This document shows, in pieces, positions 52,029 to 60,806 of a stretch of DNA of 64,000 bases. The position numbers and the translations under genes are program-made. The notes under the pieces were generated by a model. It was not told the origin of the DNA, made no database searches, and saw nothing but the letters and a program-made list of their open reading frames with translations. How positions within the stretch are numbered: position 1 is the stretch's first letter; every line of letters begins with the position of its first letter. The stretch comes from Chloroflexota bacterium (lineage in GTDB: Bacteria; Chloroflexota; UBA11872): positions 28,585 to 92,584 of the forward strand of contig JAJDZU010000002.1 in the NCBI GenBank assembly GCA_022824495.1, read 5' to 3'.

Positions 52029-54554
52029 TTAGTGGGGGATGCCGAGGGCGTGCATGCGTTGGTGGATAGCTTCGCGGGCCTGGTGGAAGGGTTCTTCGAG
52101 GTAGGCCTGGTGGTCGTGGTGGCCGTGGTGGTGGGTGGCGTGACCGGCGGGGTATTGGGTGCTGCGTTGGCGGATGTACTGGATGCTGCCGTCGATGAGG
52201 GTGAGCATGTAGCGGGCAGTCTCATCGCTCCACATGGACCAGTCGCCCTCCCCGGTGGTGACGTAGACGGGTGAGGTGTGGCCGAAGCGGTTGCGGTGCC
52301 AGCCATCGTGGTGGGCAGGGGCATCGAAGTAGCTGGGGCCGCCGGTGCGGGCGGCGATCCAGGAGTCGTCGGTGACTCTCACATCCGCGGTGAGGTCGAG
52401 GCGGCGGGCGCCGGCGACTTCGCGGGTTTCGGCGACGATTTCGCCTTCCTGGACGATTTGCAGGCTGTGGATGGGCAGGACGGACTCGGCGCAGGCGCGG
52501 ACGGTGACGGTGCCGCCGCCTTCGGGGAGGCGGATGGTGTCGCCGATTTCGTGGCCGTCGACGGTGAGTTCCATGAGCGGGCCGCCGCTGAGGTAGGTGC
52601 GGCCGGCGGCCATGTTGCGGCACCAGGCGTTGTAGTCGAAGTCCTCGCCTTCGGGCAGGCGGACGTAGGTGCGATAGAGGCCCACGGGGACCTCGGACGA
52701 CATCTTGTCGGTGCCGCCGGCGAGGGGTAGACGGTAGCCGCCGTTGAGGTAGCGGTAGTACTCCATGTGGGGGAAGTGCTGCTGGCGGAGCATTTCGACA
52801 GCGTCGACGCGGCCGGTGGCGATGAGGGTGGCGGGTTCGCCGTTGGGGCTGGGGAGATGGGGAATGACGACGTGGCCGCCCTGGGCGTGGGTGGCGTCGG
52901 CCCAGTGGGAGAGGGCGATTTCGAGGGAGCCGCCGGCTTCGGCTTCGCCGGGGCCATCGGAACACCAGGGCATGATGGCTTCCTTGAGGCCGAGCAGGGT
53001 GAGGTGGCCGAGGAAGTGCTGCCGGTTTTCCTGGGAGACGTAGACGATGGTGCGGCCATCATCGGAAACGCGGGGGCGACCGATGAAGTCCTCGGTGTTG
53101 GTGAACAGGCTGCCCCACTGGGAGGCGAGGACGTTGACGACGTTAAGGCCTTCGCCGGCGGCTTCGAGGTTGGCGCCGTCGCCGGAGAGGAAGTGGACGT
53201 GGGTGTCGCCGGAGTACCAGCCGCGGGCGTTGGGGTCTGACCAGCGGCGAAGGCGGAGTTCGAGCTGGCGCTGGCCGGGCTTGATTTCGAGCTCGGTGCG
53301 GAGGGGTTGGTACTCGAAGCCGCAGGCGGCGTCGACCTGGATCTTGCCGACGGGGAGCCAGCCCTGGCAGCGGCCGTCGATGTAGGCGTAGGTGGCCTGG
53401 TCCATGCGGAGGTCGCCGCCGACGTCGGTGTGCCAGGTGTCGTGGCCGGTGTTGAGGTGGTTGTGGTGGCCGTGGGGTTGGTAGGGGACGCCTTCGGGCG
53501 AGCGGAAGTGGACGCGGCAAGGCAAGGGCTGGCCGGTGGCGTCGTCGACGACGCGGGTGTGGACCCAGTTGCGGCCCTGCTCGGCGAGGCGGAGGCGGAG
53601 GCGGGGGGAAGCGTCGAGGGGCTGGCCGCCTTCGAGGTCGGAAAGGCGGGCGGCGCCTAGCTCGTCCGAGCCGCGGGCGACGTGGATCTGGGCGGAGGGG
53701 ACGCCGGCTATTTCGGTGTAGGCGGGGCTGTTGGATTCGTTGCGGGGTTCGCCGAAGCCGGCGGTGTCGGAGGCGAGGAATTCGGCGGGGTCGCGGGTGA
53801 TGGGGTGGGGGAAGGTGGCAATGCCGCGTTCGACGGAGACCTCGAGGTCGAAGGGGGCGTCGGCGTCGTCGGGCTCGGGGAGTTCGATGACGACGGCGCG
53901 GCGGGCGGCGCGGCGGAAGGGGTCTTCGTCAACGTGGCCGAGACACAAGCCTCCGAGGAGGATGCGGCGGTCGGTGGGGCGGAGTTCGACGTGCTGGATG
54001 GCGACGTCTGGGCGGGGGTTGCGCCAGGGCCAGAGGTAGAAGGCGTTGGCGGAGGTTCCGCCTTGGACTTCGGTGAGGGCGCGGCCCATCTGATCCCGCT
54101 CGGCGGTGTGGCGGGGGACGAGTTCGTCGTCGACGTCGGGCATGGCGACGAAGGGGGCGCCGGGGGAGCGGACGTCGGAGATGAGGTCCGCGGTGGAAGT
54201 GAGCCAGCCGATTTCGAAGCGTTCGCGGATGGGCAGCTCGGTGTGCTGGCCGTCGGCGTAGTGGATGACGTAGGTGGCGACGTGGTCGCCGGGGACGCCG
54301 CTGGCGTGGAGTTGGGCGTCGACGAGGATGTGGGCGAAGACGAGGGTGTGGGCGGTGTGGCCGACATCGATGCGGATTGAGTCGGTGTGGCCGCTGTGGC
54401 CGAGGAGGGGGAGTTGGACGGAGGCGGGGTCGCCGATGAGGAAGGGGACGCCGCGGTAGGCCTGGGGGCCGAGGGTGGCGGCGGCGTCGGGGCCGAGGAG
54501 GTGGGCGGGGGCGTTGCAGAGGGGGGTCAGGTCCAGGGGCTGGTAGTCGGACAT
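52029..54554 (-). CDS. CehA/McbA family (PHP-domain) metallohydrolase
   Basis: The protein is 841 residues from ATG 54554 (GGAG about 10 nt upstream); the frame is open 193 codons further, through repeat-like DNA. The N-terminal half is beta-rich (carbohydrate-binding-like) and includes HTRVVDDATGQPLPCRVHFRSPEG, a carboxypeptidase-regulatory-like domain. A PHP metal motif, WYSGDTHVHFLSGDG, occurs near residue 448, with GGHVVIPHLPSP further on as a second metal His site, and IGDTIRLPEGGGTVTV near the end. Family members hydrolyse esters or carbamates, but most are uncharacterised. The upstream region carries copy 2 of the AAGAG...CTCTT element. Confidence 0.82.
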   Translation of the reverse strand: MSDYQPLDLTPLCNAPAHLLGPDAAATLGPQAYRGVPFLIGDPASVQLPLLGHSGHTDSIRIDVGHTAHTLVFAHILVDAQLHASGVPGDHVATYVIHYADGQHTELPIRERFEIGWLTSTADLISDVRSPGAPFVAMPDVDDELVPRHTAERDQMGRALTEVQGGTSANAFYLWPWRNPRPDVAIQHVELRPTDRRILLGGLCLGHVDEDPFRRAARRAVVIELPEPDDADAPFDLEVSVERGIATFPHPITRDPAEFLASDTAGFGEPRNESNSPAYTEIAGVPSAQIHVARGSDELGAARLSDLEGGQPLDASPRLRLRLAEQGRNWVHTRVVDDATGQPLPCRVHFRSPEGVPYQPHGHHNHLNTGHDTWHTDVGGDLRMDQATYAYIDGRCQGWLPVGKIQVDAACGFEYQPLRTELEIKPGQRQLELRLRRWSDPNARGWYSGDTHVHFLSGDGANLEAAGEGLNVVNVLASQWGSLFTNTEDFIGRPRVSDDGRTIVYVSQENRQHFLGHLTLLGLKEAIMPWCSDGPGEAEAGGSLEIALSHWADATHAQGGHVVIPHLPSPNGEPATLIATGRVDAVEMLRQQHFPHMEYYRYLNGGYRLPLAGGTDKMSSEVPVGLYRTYVRLPEGEDFDYNAWCRNMAAGRTYLSGGPLMELTVDGHEIGDTIRLPEGGGTVTVRACAESVLPIHSLQIVQEGEIVAETREVAGARRLDLTADVRVTDDSWIAARTGGPSYFDAPAHHDGWHRNRFGHTSPVYVTTGEGDWSMWSDETARYMLTLIDGSIQYIRQRSTQYPAGHATHHHGHHDHQAYLEEPFHQAREAIHQRMHALGIPH

Positions 54555-54659
54555 CGCGCGCTCCGCATTGGGTGTTGGTGGGCGGCCGGTGAGGGGATGG
54601 TGGAGGGAATTGGGCGGGGCGTCAATTTCGGGGGTGAATTTGGGGGCCTCGCGCGCAAT

Positions 54660-54683
54660 AAGAGTTTTTTCTAAGAAGCTCTT
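54660..54683. repeat. AAGAG...CTCTT palindromic element, copy 2
   Basis: The sequence AAGAGTTTTTTCTAAGAAGCTCTT matches copy 1 (41040-41063) at all but three positions, with matching flanks (GCGC before, GAGG after). The outer five base pairs of the palindrome are kept. It is 105 nt upstream of the metallohydrolase ATG on the minus strand, the same distance as copy 1 from its gene. Confidence 0.7.
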
Positions 54684-55185
54684 GAGGTAATTCGGGGCGC
54701 TTGTTTGCCGGGTTTCGGAGCGTGGGAGCGGGCAATCTTGGCCTCCGGACGGCGCCTGGGGCGGGGCGACCGGGTGGGGAGCCGGGTAATCCGGGATGCG
54801 GGGGCAGGCGGGGTGGTTGGGTGCGGCCTGGTTGGGGTTGGGTACGCCGGGATGACGGACGGACGGATGAGCCCGTGGAGGAGCCGGAGAACGAGAGCCA
54901 GGAGGACCGGCCGGAGGCGGAGGGGCGTGGGCATTTCGAGGGGTTGCGAGGCTTACTCGGATAGTGTACATTAGCTGGAGATGGGGGGCAAGTGAAGAAG
55001 GGGAGAGGGGCGAGGGCAGAGGAGTGAGAGGGGGAAGGGAAAGGGATGGGATGGGGTCGGGGGCTGGGAGCGAGGTGCGCGTGCGGTTGTGGGTTTGGCG
55101 GGCTTGGGAAGACCTGGACTCCGCCTGCTGCAAAACCTTCGGGTGGCTGGGGTGGTGAGATTGACTGGCGTCGATCAGGGGGATG

Positions 55186-55210
55186 CCAGCATTGCCAGCA
55201 ATGCTGGCAA
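55186..55210. repeat. Overlapping CCAGCATTGC / TTGCCAGC inverted repeats
   Basis: Ten-base arms (55186-55195 and 55198-55207) are perfectly complementary with a 2-nt gap, and an overlapping pair (TTGCCAGC/GCTGGCAA) is offset to the right. The surrounding sequence repeats GGCAA/GGCAG motifs to about 55260. Confidence 0.6.
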
Positions 55211-55684
55211 CGCAGTCAGTGCTTGGGGTGACGGCAGTGCAGGCAACGCTGGCACGGATGGCGGGGGCAGCGACAAGCCGGGGTCACCCGGAACGTTGCC
55301 GGATATCCGGACGGCGCAGTAGGCAGACAGCGGGTAATGCAGCGACTCAGTGGGTACGCGACGTGGCCAGCGTGGCTGTCGGGAGCCAAGAAGTGCGGCG
55401 GCACCTGGCCGTATTGATGCCGATCGGGGTGTGCGGTGGTGGGGCGATTGGGTAGGCTCGAAGGACGTTGACCCCGCATTAGGCCTTGCGAAAGCAGACC
55501 ATGGGGCAGCGTCAGGGTCGGGACGACCTCGCTCACCGACGGTCTCAAGGGACCCAAGGTCATTGGTCCGTCCCGGCCCGCCCTCTGTGACCCTGGTCAA
55601 TCCAAGGCCGCCGGGACGTGCAAGGGAATAAGAAGCGGGTTGAGCAGGCGTGGGTGCCTTTACGGGAACTTGGGTGCTGGGGTT

Positions 55685-56130
55685 GGCAGCCACCCTCACC
55701 CGGCCCTCTCCCTCAAGGAAACCTTTGCGTAACTCAAGCGCGAGTGCCCCGAAGACACCATGTCTATTTCCCAGGAGAGGGGAAGAGCGGCGGCGTCGAG
55801 GGGGCAGCGTGGGTGGCTCAGGGCTTGGGAGGGATTCCGGGCTTTCGACCCTCACCCTAACCCTCTCCCTGCCAGGGAGAGGGAAGAAGACGGCGGCTCC
55901 TCGAAGAGATTGACTCCACGCACCCTCCGGCAAAGACGTCGCCGGCCTCTTCCCCAAGCCAGCCAAGAGGCCACGCCCCGGAGGACGGGGGTTATGCAAA
56001 GGTCTCCTCAAGGGAGAGGGAAAGAGCGGCGACCTGAGCTGTCAGATGGTGGCCTGGCGCGGTGCTGTGCTTGGGCGGTCACGAGCGGGAGACCCTTACC
56101 CACGTCCTCTGCCACGGGGCGAGGGAGAAG
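55685..56130. repeat. Cluster of degenerate CCCTCTCCC-family palindromes
   Basis: Four units were seen: 55685-55800 (arms separated by about 50 nt of unrelated sequence), 55848-55898, about 56000-56033 (right arm only) and 56080-56130 (degenerate). They share the AGAG.GGCGGC type right flank of other units. Confidence 0.65.
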
Positions 56131-56343
56131 TAGCCGCCGAACGTTGGTGGGCGAGGGGCGCTTTGCATGGTTCTCGCTGCGGGGATTAAGAGCGGCCGCA
56201 GCTGTGATCAAGGTGAAGCGCTGGTGTGTCCTGTCCAGGGACTTTGGCGGGGTTGTTTGGGTGGCATTGAACGAAAGGACTGTTCGGGCGGCACAGGGGT
56301 CCTTCAGCGGGCGCCATCAGCGCGCCGCGACAGGAGCGATGCG

Positions 56344-56541
56344 ATGACGACCATGTCGGTCCAAGAGCCGCCAGTGACCAGATCAGACCTCCGGGACGAA
56401 CTGGATCGGACGCTCAAGCACTACGCTACAAAGGCTGACGTTGCCAACCTCAAGGTGTGGATTGTCGGTCTCTTGCTGGTCGTTGTGCTTAATGTGATTG
56501 GAACGGCTGGGGCCATCGTGGCTGCGTTCCTGGCTGGTTAG
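56344..56541 (+). CDS. Small coiled-coil plus transmembrane protein
   Basis: The protein is 65 residues from ATG 56344. An amphipathic N-terminal half (RSDLRDELDRTLKHYATKADVANLK) leads into one membrane helix (VWIVGLLLVVVLNVIGTAGAIVAAFL). GACAGGAGCGATGCG just upstream offers a ribosome site. It is related to the 94-residue gene at 42187 and has a decayed copy at 57687-57890. The function is unknown; the layout suits a small membrane anchor that oligomerises through the helix. Confidence 0.6.
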   Translation: MTTMSVQEPPVTRSDLRDELDRTLKHYATKADVANLKVWIVGLLLVVVLNVIGTAGAIVAAFLAG

Positions 56542-56730
56542 GTCGCGGCTCCCGGCACTATTCCGGGAGTTCGGGATCTTCAGCGGTCACTAGGCGCACG
56601 AACACCCGCCAATCTCGGCACTGCTGAACGACGCGGACATTTACGCGATCAAGGGGTTGTGTTGTTGGCTGTGCGACCGGATTGTGGCGGTGCGGTCGCG
56701 GCGGGTGATGCGTGCGGCGGGGGGTTGAGG

Positions 56731-57153
56731 TTATCCCCGGTCTTCTCTGAGCAAGGCTCTGAAGCCGGCTTGCTCGAAATCCCGGTCGTAGGCCAGCGCT
56801 TCCGTGATATTCCGCTCCTCCATGACAAGGAAGCTCGCGCAGTCCGTGAAGCTCCATGCCTGGTCGCTTCGGGCGGCGTACCGTTCCGCGGCGGCCCTGA
56901 ACTGGGCGTCGGTCTGCGGGACGATTTCCACGCTGGGATCGGCCTCAAGCTCGTGAACAATTCCGGCTGCAAACGTGCGCCGATGTTCAGGCTTGCCCGC
57001 CATTGAGTTGAGCGTCTCAACCAACACCAGTTGGGTTGGCACGACATCCGATGCTCCCCAGGCGTGAGCAACGGCCATCGCCCTCTGGTGGCGGGCGTCT
57101 CGAGGATTCCACAACGCAATCCAGTAGGCCGAGTCCGCGAAGACTACGCCCAC
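56731..57153 (-). CDS. PIN-domain toxin
   Basis: This 140-residue PIN nuclease has acidic residues visible as Asp in VFADSAYWIALW, Glu in LVLVETLNSMAG, Asp in WSFTDCASFLVM and Asp in AYDRDFEQAGF. It matches the PIN subgroup that pairs with AF2212-type antitoxins. It starts 6 nt after the antitoxin gene stop, forming a bicistronic toxin-antitoxin unit. Confidence 0.9.
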   Translation of the reverse strand: MGVVFADSAYWIALWNPRDARHQRAMAVAHAWGASDVVPTQLVLVETLNSMAGKPEHRRTFAAGIVHELEADPSVEIVPQTDAQFRAAAERYAARSDQAWSFTDCASFLVMEERNITEALAYDRDFEQAGFRALLREDRG

Positions 57154-57159
57154 GAGTCC

Positions 57160-57429
57160 TCATTCCTTCGGATGGCCGTAGAGGTAGTGCTTCTTGTTCT
57201 TGGCCAGGTCGGTGGAGAGGTCGTCCCAGGTCTCCGGGGGAACGGATTCCCTGAGCCTCTCGAACATTTGCGGGATGGACTCCCGCCCCTTGCCGGTGGG
57301 CGGCGCGTCGTTGACCGCATCCTGGGTGTCCTCGATGGACACCATCACCTCTTTGCCTTCGTCCAGGTCGAGCGGCTCCAGGGGCGTGAGCACGCCGTCG
57401 GCGTACCTGGCTTTGACGTTGATAATCAT
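57160..57429 (-). CDS. AF2212-like (DUF104) antitoxin
   Basis: This 89-residue protein begins MIINVKARYADGVLTPLEPLDLDEGKEVMVSIE, the beta-barrel AF2212/DUF104 domain that partners PIN toxins. The charged C-terminus (FERLRESVPPETWDDLSTDLAKNKKHYLYG) would bind and block the toxin. It lies directly upstream of the PIN gene on the minus strand. Confidence 0.9.
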   Translation of the reverse strand: MIINVKARYADGVLTPLEPLDLDEGKEVMVSIEDTQDAVNDAPPTGKGRESIPQMFERLRESVPPETWDDLSTDLAKNKKHYLYGHPKE

Positions 57430-57686
57430 CCCGGGTCCTCTCCGGCCAGCGCGTAGCCCGCGGCCAGCGCTGTGTGCGCCGTGCCTTCCGCCCCACGGTC
57501 GACGCTCGGCTTCTGCGCCCGATTCACCGACGCCTCTTGGTCTCTGCGTTCGGCCGTCGATCGCACGTTCTCAGTCTATCGCTCGAGGGAAGCGAGGAAG
57601 GGGACAGGTGAGAAGGCGGAGGAGTGAGAAGGAGCGGGCTCGGAGTGACAGGAGCGGCGGGCGCGATGAAGGCGCTGCGAGAGGGG
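57430..57686. other. Intergenic region upstream of the AF2212/PIN pair
   Basis: No gene or clear regulatory site was recognised in these 257 bases. The toxin-antitoxin promoter (minus strand) should be in the right-hand part, near the antitoxin start. Confidence 0.4.
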
Positions 57687-57890
57687 CAATGCGACGACGG
57701 CGACTCCGGGGCAAGAGCCGCCTTTGAGCAGATCGGGCCTGCGGGACGAACTGAATCGGACGCTGAAGCATTACGGCACGAAGGCTGCCGTTGCCAACCT
57801 GAATGTTTGGATCGTTGGGGTGCTGCTGGTCGTGGTGCTAGACGTGGTTGGAACGGCGGGGCGCACGTGGCGGCTTGTGTAGCTCCTTAG
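57687..57890 (+). pseudogene. Decayed copy of the 65-residue coiled-coil/TM gene at 56344
   Basis: In frame, the sequence encodes LRDELNRTLKHYGTKAAVANL followed by NVWIVGVLLVVVLDVVGTAG, about 85% identical to residues 15-55 of the intact copy. Both ATG codons of the parent are altered (GCG, ACG/GCG), and a one-base deletion near 57860 shifts the frame so that the membrane helix ends prematurely in RTWRLV (stop 57880-57882). Only a TTG near 57718 could still initiate. It lies 1.3 kb from the parent, with the PIN toxin-antitoxin pair between them. Confidence 0.8.
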
Positions 57891-58137
57891 GTCTTGACGG
57901 CACGCCCACGTAGGAGAGTTCGGGAACAGCTGCAAGAATGCATCGGTTGAGCCCCGATAGATATTGGCGATGCCGAGCGAGAGGAACAGTCACGGCGTCA
58001 AGGCACTGTGCTTTTCCTGAATGATTGGTCTGAGTCATGAGTGCGACGGGGACGCAGCTGTCAATGCAGATCGGTCTCGCCCCTCTGAGTTCACGGCCGC
58101 ATATCTGAGGCCAAAGCAGCTCGTCGATTGAACTCAC
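57838..58137 (-). CDS. Possible small Cys-containing protein coupled to the STAND gene
   Basis: This frame of 99 codons begins at a GTG that overlaps the STAND gene stop by 4 nt (GTGA at 58134-58137), the classic coupling arrangement. Its first 75 residues (e.g. ICIDSCVPVALMTQ, CLDAVTVPLARHRQYLSGLNRC) look like normal protein, but the 3' end runs into the decayed gene copy on the other strand, so the present C-terminus may be accidental. No family was recognised. Confidence 0.35.
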   Translation of the reverse strand: MSSIDELLWPQICGRELRGARPICIDSCVPVALMTQTNHSGKAQCLDAVTVPLARHRQYLSGLNRCILAAVPELSYVGVPSRPKELHKPPRAPRRSNHV

Positions 58138-60806
58138 AAGTCAGCTGGGGCAACTCGGACTGCGTGCAGTCCTCGTGGATTCTCGACGACTTCAAAGCTA
58201 AGTCGCTGACCGAGTCGCAACGTCGGCCAAGACGTCGGCCGCACTAGCGATGACGTATCCAAATGCACGCGTTCAAAATCTTCATTTGCTATGAATCCGT
58301 AGTGGTAGTGGCGGTGCAGGAATACCAACTTCCCAACGTAAACAGTCGTGCGCGCGGTCCTAGTACCGTACCCTGACGCTTGCGGCATACACCGCGCCAC
58401 AACATCATTCATATCGAATATCCTGCGAGTCTTGCTATAGTCGCAATTCCGGACGAATTGCTTGTTTCTATCCCAACTTGCGGCGATATCTTCGACGTCG
58501 ACGAATGAACTCTCTGCCAAGTGTGCATCACTGAGTGCCTCCGCCAGAATACGAACACCAACGTGAGCAAGCTTCTGATCCCAGTCAAACTCTCGAGCTG
58601 TAGTCTCCACGATATCCACTCCGCTCATCAATGCGTCGACCGCGTCATCGTACTTGCCGACCCTTACTAATTGTTCAGCAAATCGTCTCTGAGCCTCTGC
58701 GTATTGAGTGCCCTGAATAACTCGGTCAAATCGAGACTGATTCTGCTCCCGACGTTCCCACACATACTCATGCTCGAGCAGAGCCTCCTCTACCCTCGCC
58801 AATCTCGTCAACACGAGTCCGCGCACACTCTTGAGAACCAACGGCAAGCAATCCGGCTGCTGTAGTGCTAAGTCAATATGCTCAAGTGCACGTTCATACT
58901 CATGTATACCAACCAGATACAGAGCATAATGCCGCCTAAACACGTCTGAAGCAGAATACTCAATTGCCAGCTCATAAGCACGCTCTATCTCGTATATCGG
59001 TCGTCCGCTTGCACCAAACAGCAATGCTCTAACGCGATGAACTTCCGCCCAATCTGGAGTCAACTCCTGCGCATGACTGACACACCGCTCAGCATGATCC
59101 AGTTCATGCTTTCGAATTGCACGCAGCGCATCGCTCAGATAGGGTGCCGAGATTCGCTGATCTTCGGTAGTGACATGCAAGTACGACTTTGCATATCTGT
59201 ATGTGCTCCTCAGGTTCGCACTTCTATCTTGCTCCACGCGCCACTTCTTCAGCAGCTCTCTCGTGCGCCTCAGCACGCGATTCCCAGGCGGATGATTACG
59301 TGACAGATAGTCGAGAACTAAACCACCAACGTGGTAAGCTCCTTGTCCTTCACCCTCACTAAGAGTAACAATCATATTGGTTCGTCGAAGTTCAATCAGG
59401 GCCTCCTCGAACGAAATGTCTCCGATTGCCGTCATCTCACGGATCTGTGCTTGACTCAGCGATCTACGAGCTGCCAACAGCGTCGCCAAGATCTGCTTCG
59501 CTGACTCACTCAATGCTCTGTATACGTTAGCAAGACAAAACGTCAGGGCTTGGTCCAGGTCCTCATGCTCAAGTACATCAGATGGGCTCGATCCCCGACC
59601 TACTGCCTGAACAAACCACTTCATCAGCAGGGGGTTATGGTAAAGCCTGCTACAATAGTCATTCAGCTTCTGATCTTCAGCATTGCGTATTGCCGCGTAG
59701 CCGTACACGACTCCAAGCTGACGCATTAGCCTTGTAGAATCTCGCTCCGACAACTCTTGCACGGGGAAGCGCAACTCAATCTCACCAAGTCCTACTCTTG
59801 ACGTCAGAAGTAACTTGGACCGCTGCGGTATACCGATTGCCAGATCCCTAATCTGTGTACCCAGCGTTTCAAGGTTATCGATCACAAGGAGTACGCTGGT
59901 TGCTTCCATCTGAAGCAGAATCTCACTCCACGTCTTAGACGTCGCCTCCGACGGCGTGATGCCGGTAGTTGTGGCCACGTGACCTACCAGCATGCTGGTC
60001 GTGTGTACTGCCTCAGCAATTTCGCGCACGCCGTCGGGCGTTAGACGGTGAGTCTTCAGTGACACCCAGATAATCTGATCAAACAGATTGGACGACTCAT
60101 TGACGATGTCGTAGCACACCCGTAGCGCAAGAGCAGTCTTTCCGATTCCGCCGGCTCCTACTACCGTCACGACTCGATGATCCGACTCCAGAAGTGTCTT
60201 CAATCTATGACGCTCATCGGCACGACCAATGAATCCCGTGTCATCAAACTCCGCTACCGGAAGATTGTGGACCGAGACCGGCTCCTCTATCCAGTACGGC
60301 GCAATCGCGACATTCGATAACTCGCCAGCATCGTCGATGAGTTCAGTGCTCTCAATAAGCGGATCCCAGATCATGCCGGGTGCCTCACTTCTCAGTCTGC
60401 TGGCGGTGGAGCTTAGAGTCGAATAGTCGGTGTCCTCGAGCGGACGAACCGGATGCATCACGCGATTTCGTATGGCGCTAATTGACAAGCTTTCGACAAT
60501 TCCTATTGCACGCCTGATCTCCCGTTCAGTCGAATTGCGTACATTCGACCTATGCCTCTTCAACAACGTGATGAGATCTGTTAAATCAAGATACGGCAAT
60601 AAGTCGATAACCTCTACATCGGTGATGCGCCATCCTGGGTCATTCATATCGTCTCGAAAACGCATTAGCGCGCGATCGGACTCATGTGGAGCCAGAAAGC
60701 CGCTTTGCTGAATATCAAAATTGTTTCTTATATTCTCTACTAGAGATCGCTCTATACCCTGCACGATCAGATAGCAACGAGCCCGCATAACGCTTATGTT
60801 GGACAT
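58134..60806 (-). CDS. STAND NTPase: N-terminal HEPN (Swt1-like), NB-ARC ATPase, TPR-like repeats, C-terminal cold-shock-like domain
   Basis: The protein has 890 residues from ATG 60806 (GAGG upstream; the frame extends 26 codons). Residues 1-130 are a helical HEPN-like domain with the RNase motif Arg-x4-His in IRNRVMHPVRP (Arg113, His118). The NTPase has Walker A GAGGIGKT (217-224), Walker B VLLVIDNLE and the sensor KLLLTSR. A winged-helix region (LSQAQIREMTAIGDISFEEAL) follows, then TPR-like helical hairpins from about residue 560 (e.g. YEIERAYELAIEYSASD, EYERALEHIDLALQQ). The last 75 residues, with GKLVFLHRHYHYGFIAN and LRLGQRLSFEVVENPRGLHAVRV, follow the cold-shock OB-fold pattern. The layout suggests an NLR-like sensor whose RNase is unleashed on trigger recognition, possibly against phage; this is inference. 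GC looks lower than in the neighbouring genes. Confidence 0.83.
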   Translation of the reverse strand: MSNISVMRARCYLIVQGIERSLVENIRNNFDIQQSGFLAPHESDRALMRFRDDMNDPGWRITDVEVIDLLPYLDLTDLITLLKRHRSNVRNSTEREIRRAIGIVESLSISAIRNRVMHPVRPLEDTDYSTLSSTASRLRSEAPGMIWDPLIESTELIDDAGELSNVAIAPYWIEEPVSVHNLPVAEFDDTGFIGRADERHRLKTLLESDHRVVTVVGAGGIGKTALALRVCYDIVNESSNLFDQIIWVSLKTHRLTPDGVREIAEAVHTTSMLVGHVATTTGITPSEATSKTWSEILLQMEATSVLLVIDNLETLGTQIRDLAIGIPQRSKLLLTSRVGLGEIELRFPVQELSERDSTRLMRQLGVVYGYAAIRNAEDQKLNDYCSRLYHNPLLMKWFVQAVGRGSSPSDVLEHEDLDQALTFCLANVYRALSESAKQILATLLAARRSLSQAQIREMTAIGDISFEEALIELRRTNMIVTLSEGEGQGAYHVGGLVLDYLSRNHPPGNRVLRRTRELLKKWRVEQDRSANLRSTYRYAKSYLHVTTEDQRISAPYLSDALRAIRKHELDHAERCVSHAQELTPDWAEVHRVRALLFGASGRPIYEIERAYELAIEYSASDVFRRHYALYLVGIHEYERALEHIDLALQQPDCLPLVLKSVRGLVLTRLARVEEALLEHEYVWERREQNQSRFDRVIQGTQYAEAQRRFAEQLVRVGKYDDAVDALMSGVDIVETTAREFDWDQKLAHVGVRILAEALSDAHLAESSFVDVEDIAASWDRNKQFVRNCDYSKTRRIFDMNDVVARCMPQASGYGTRTARTTVYVGKLVFLHRHYHYGFIANEDFERVHLDTSSLVRPTSWPTLRLGQRLSFEVVENPRGLHAVRVAPADL

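Larger units (their letters stand above)
54555..56343. other. 1.8-kb repeat-rich intergenic region
   Basis: No convincing gene is present. It contains the AAGAG...CTCTT element (54660-54683), an overlapping pair of inverted repeats (CCAGCATTGC/GCAATGCTGG) at 55186-55210, and several CCCTCTCCC-family palindromes (55685-56130). Open frames here have Arg/Pro/Gly-rich translations typical of non-coding GC-rich DNA. Confidence 0.65.

Noticed and set aside
54555..55133. Upstream extension of the metallohydrolase frame (193 codons)
   Set aside because: It is composed of low-complexity Pro-rich translation over repeat DNA; ATG 54554 has a ribosome site and starts the protein-like sequence.
55089..55322. 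Gly/Ser/Asn-rich ORF (77 codons) in the 54.6-56.3 kb intergenic region
   Set aside because: There is no ribosome site, and the composition is explained by GGCAA/GGCAG inverted-repeat DNA.
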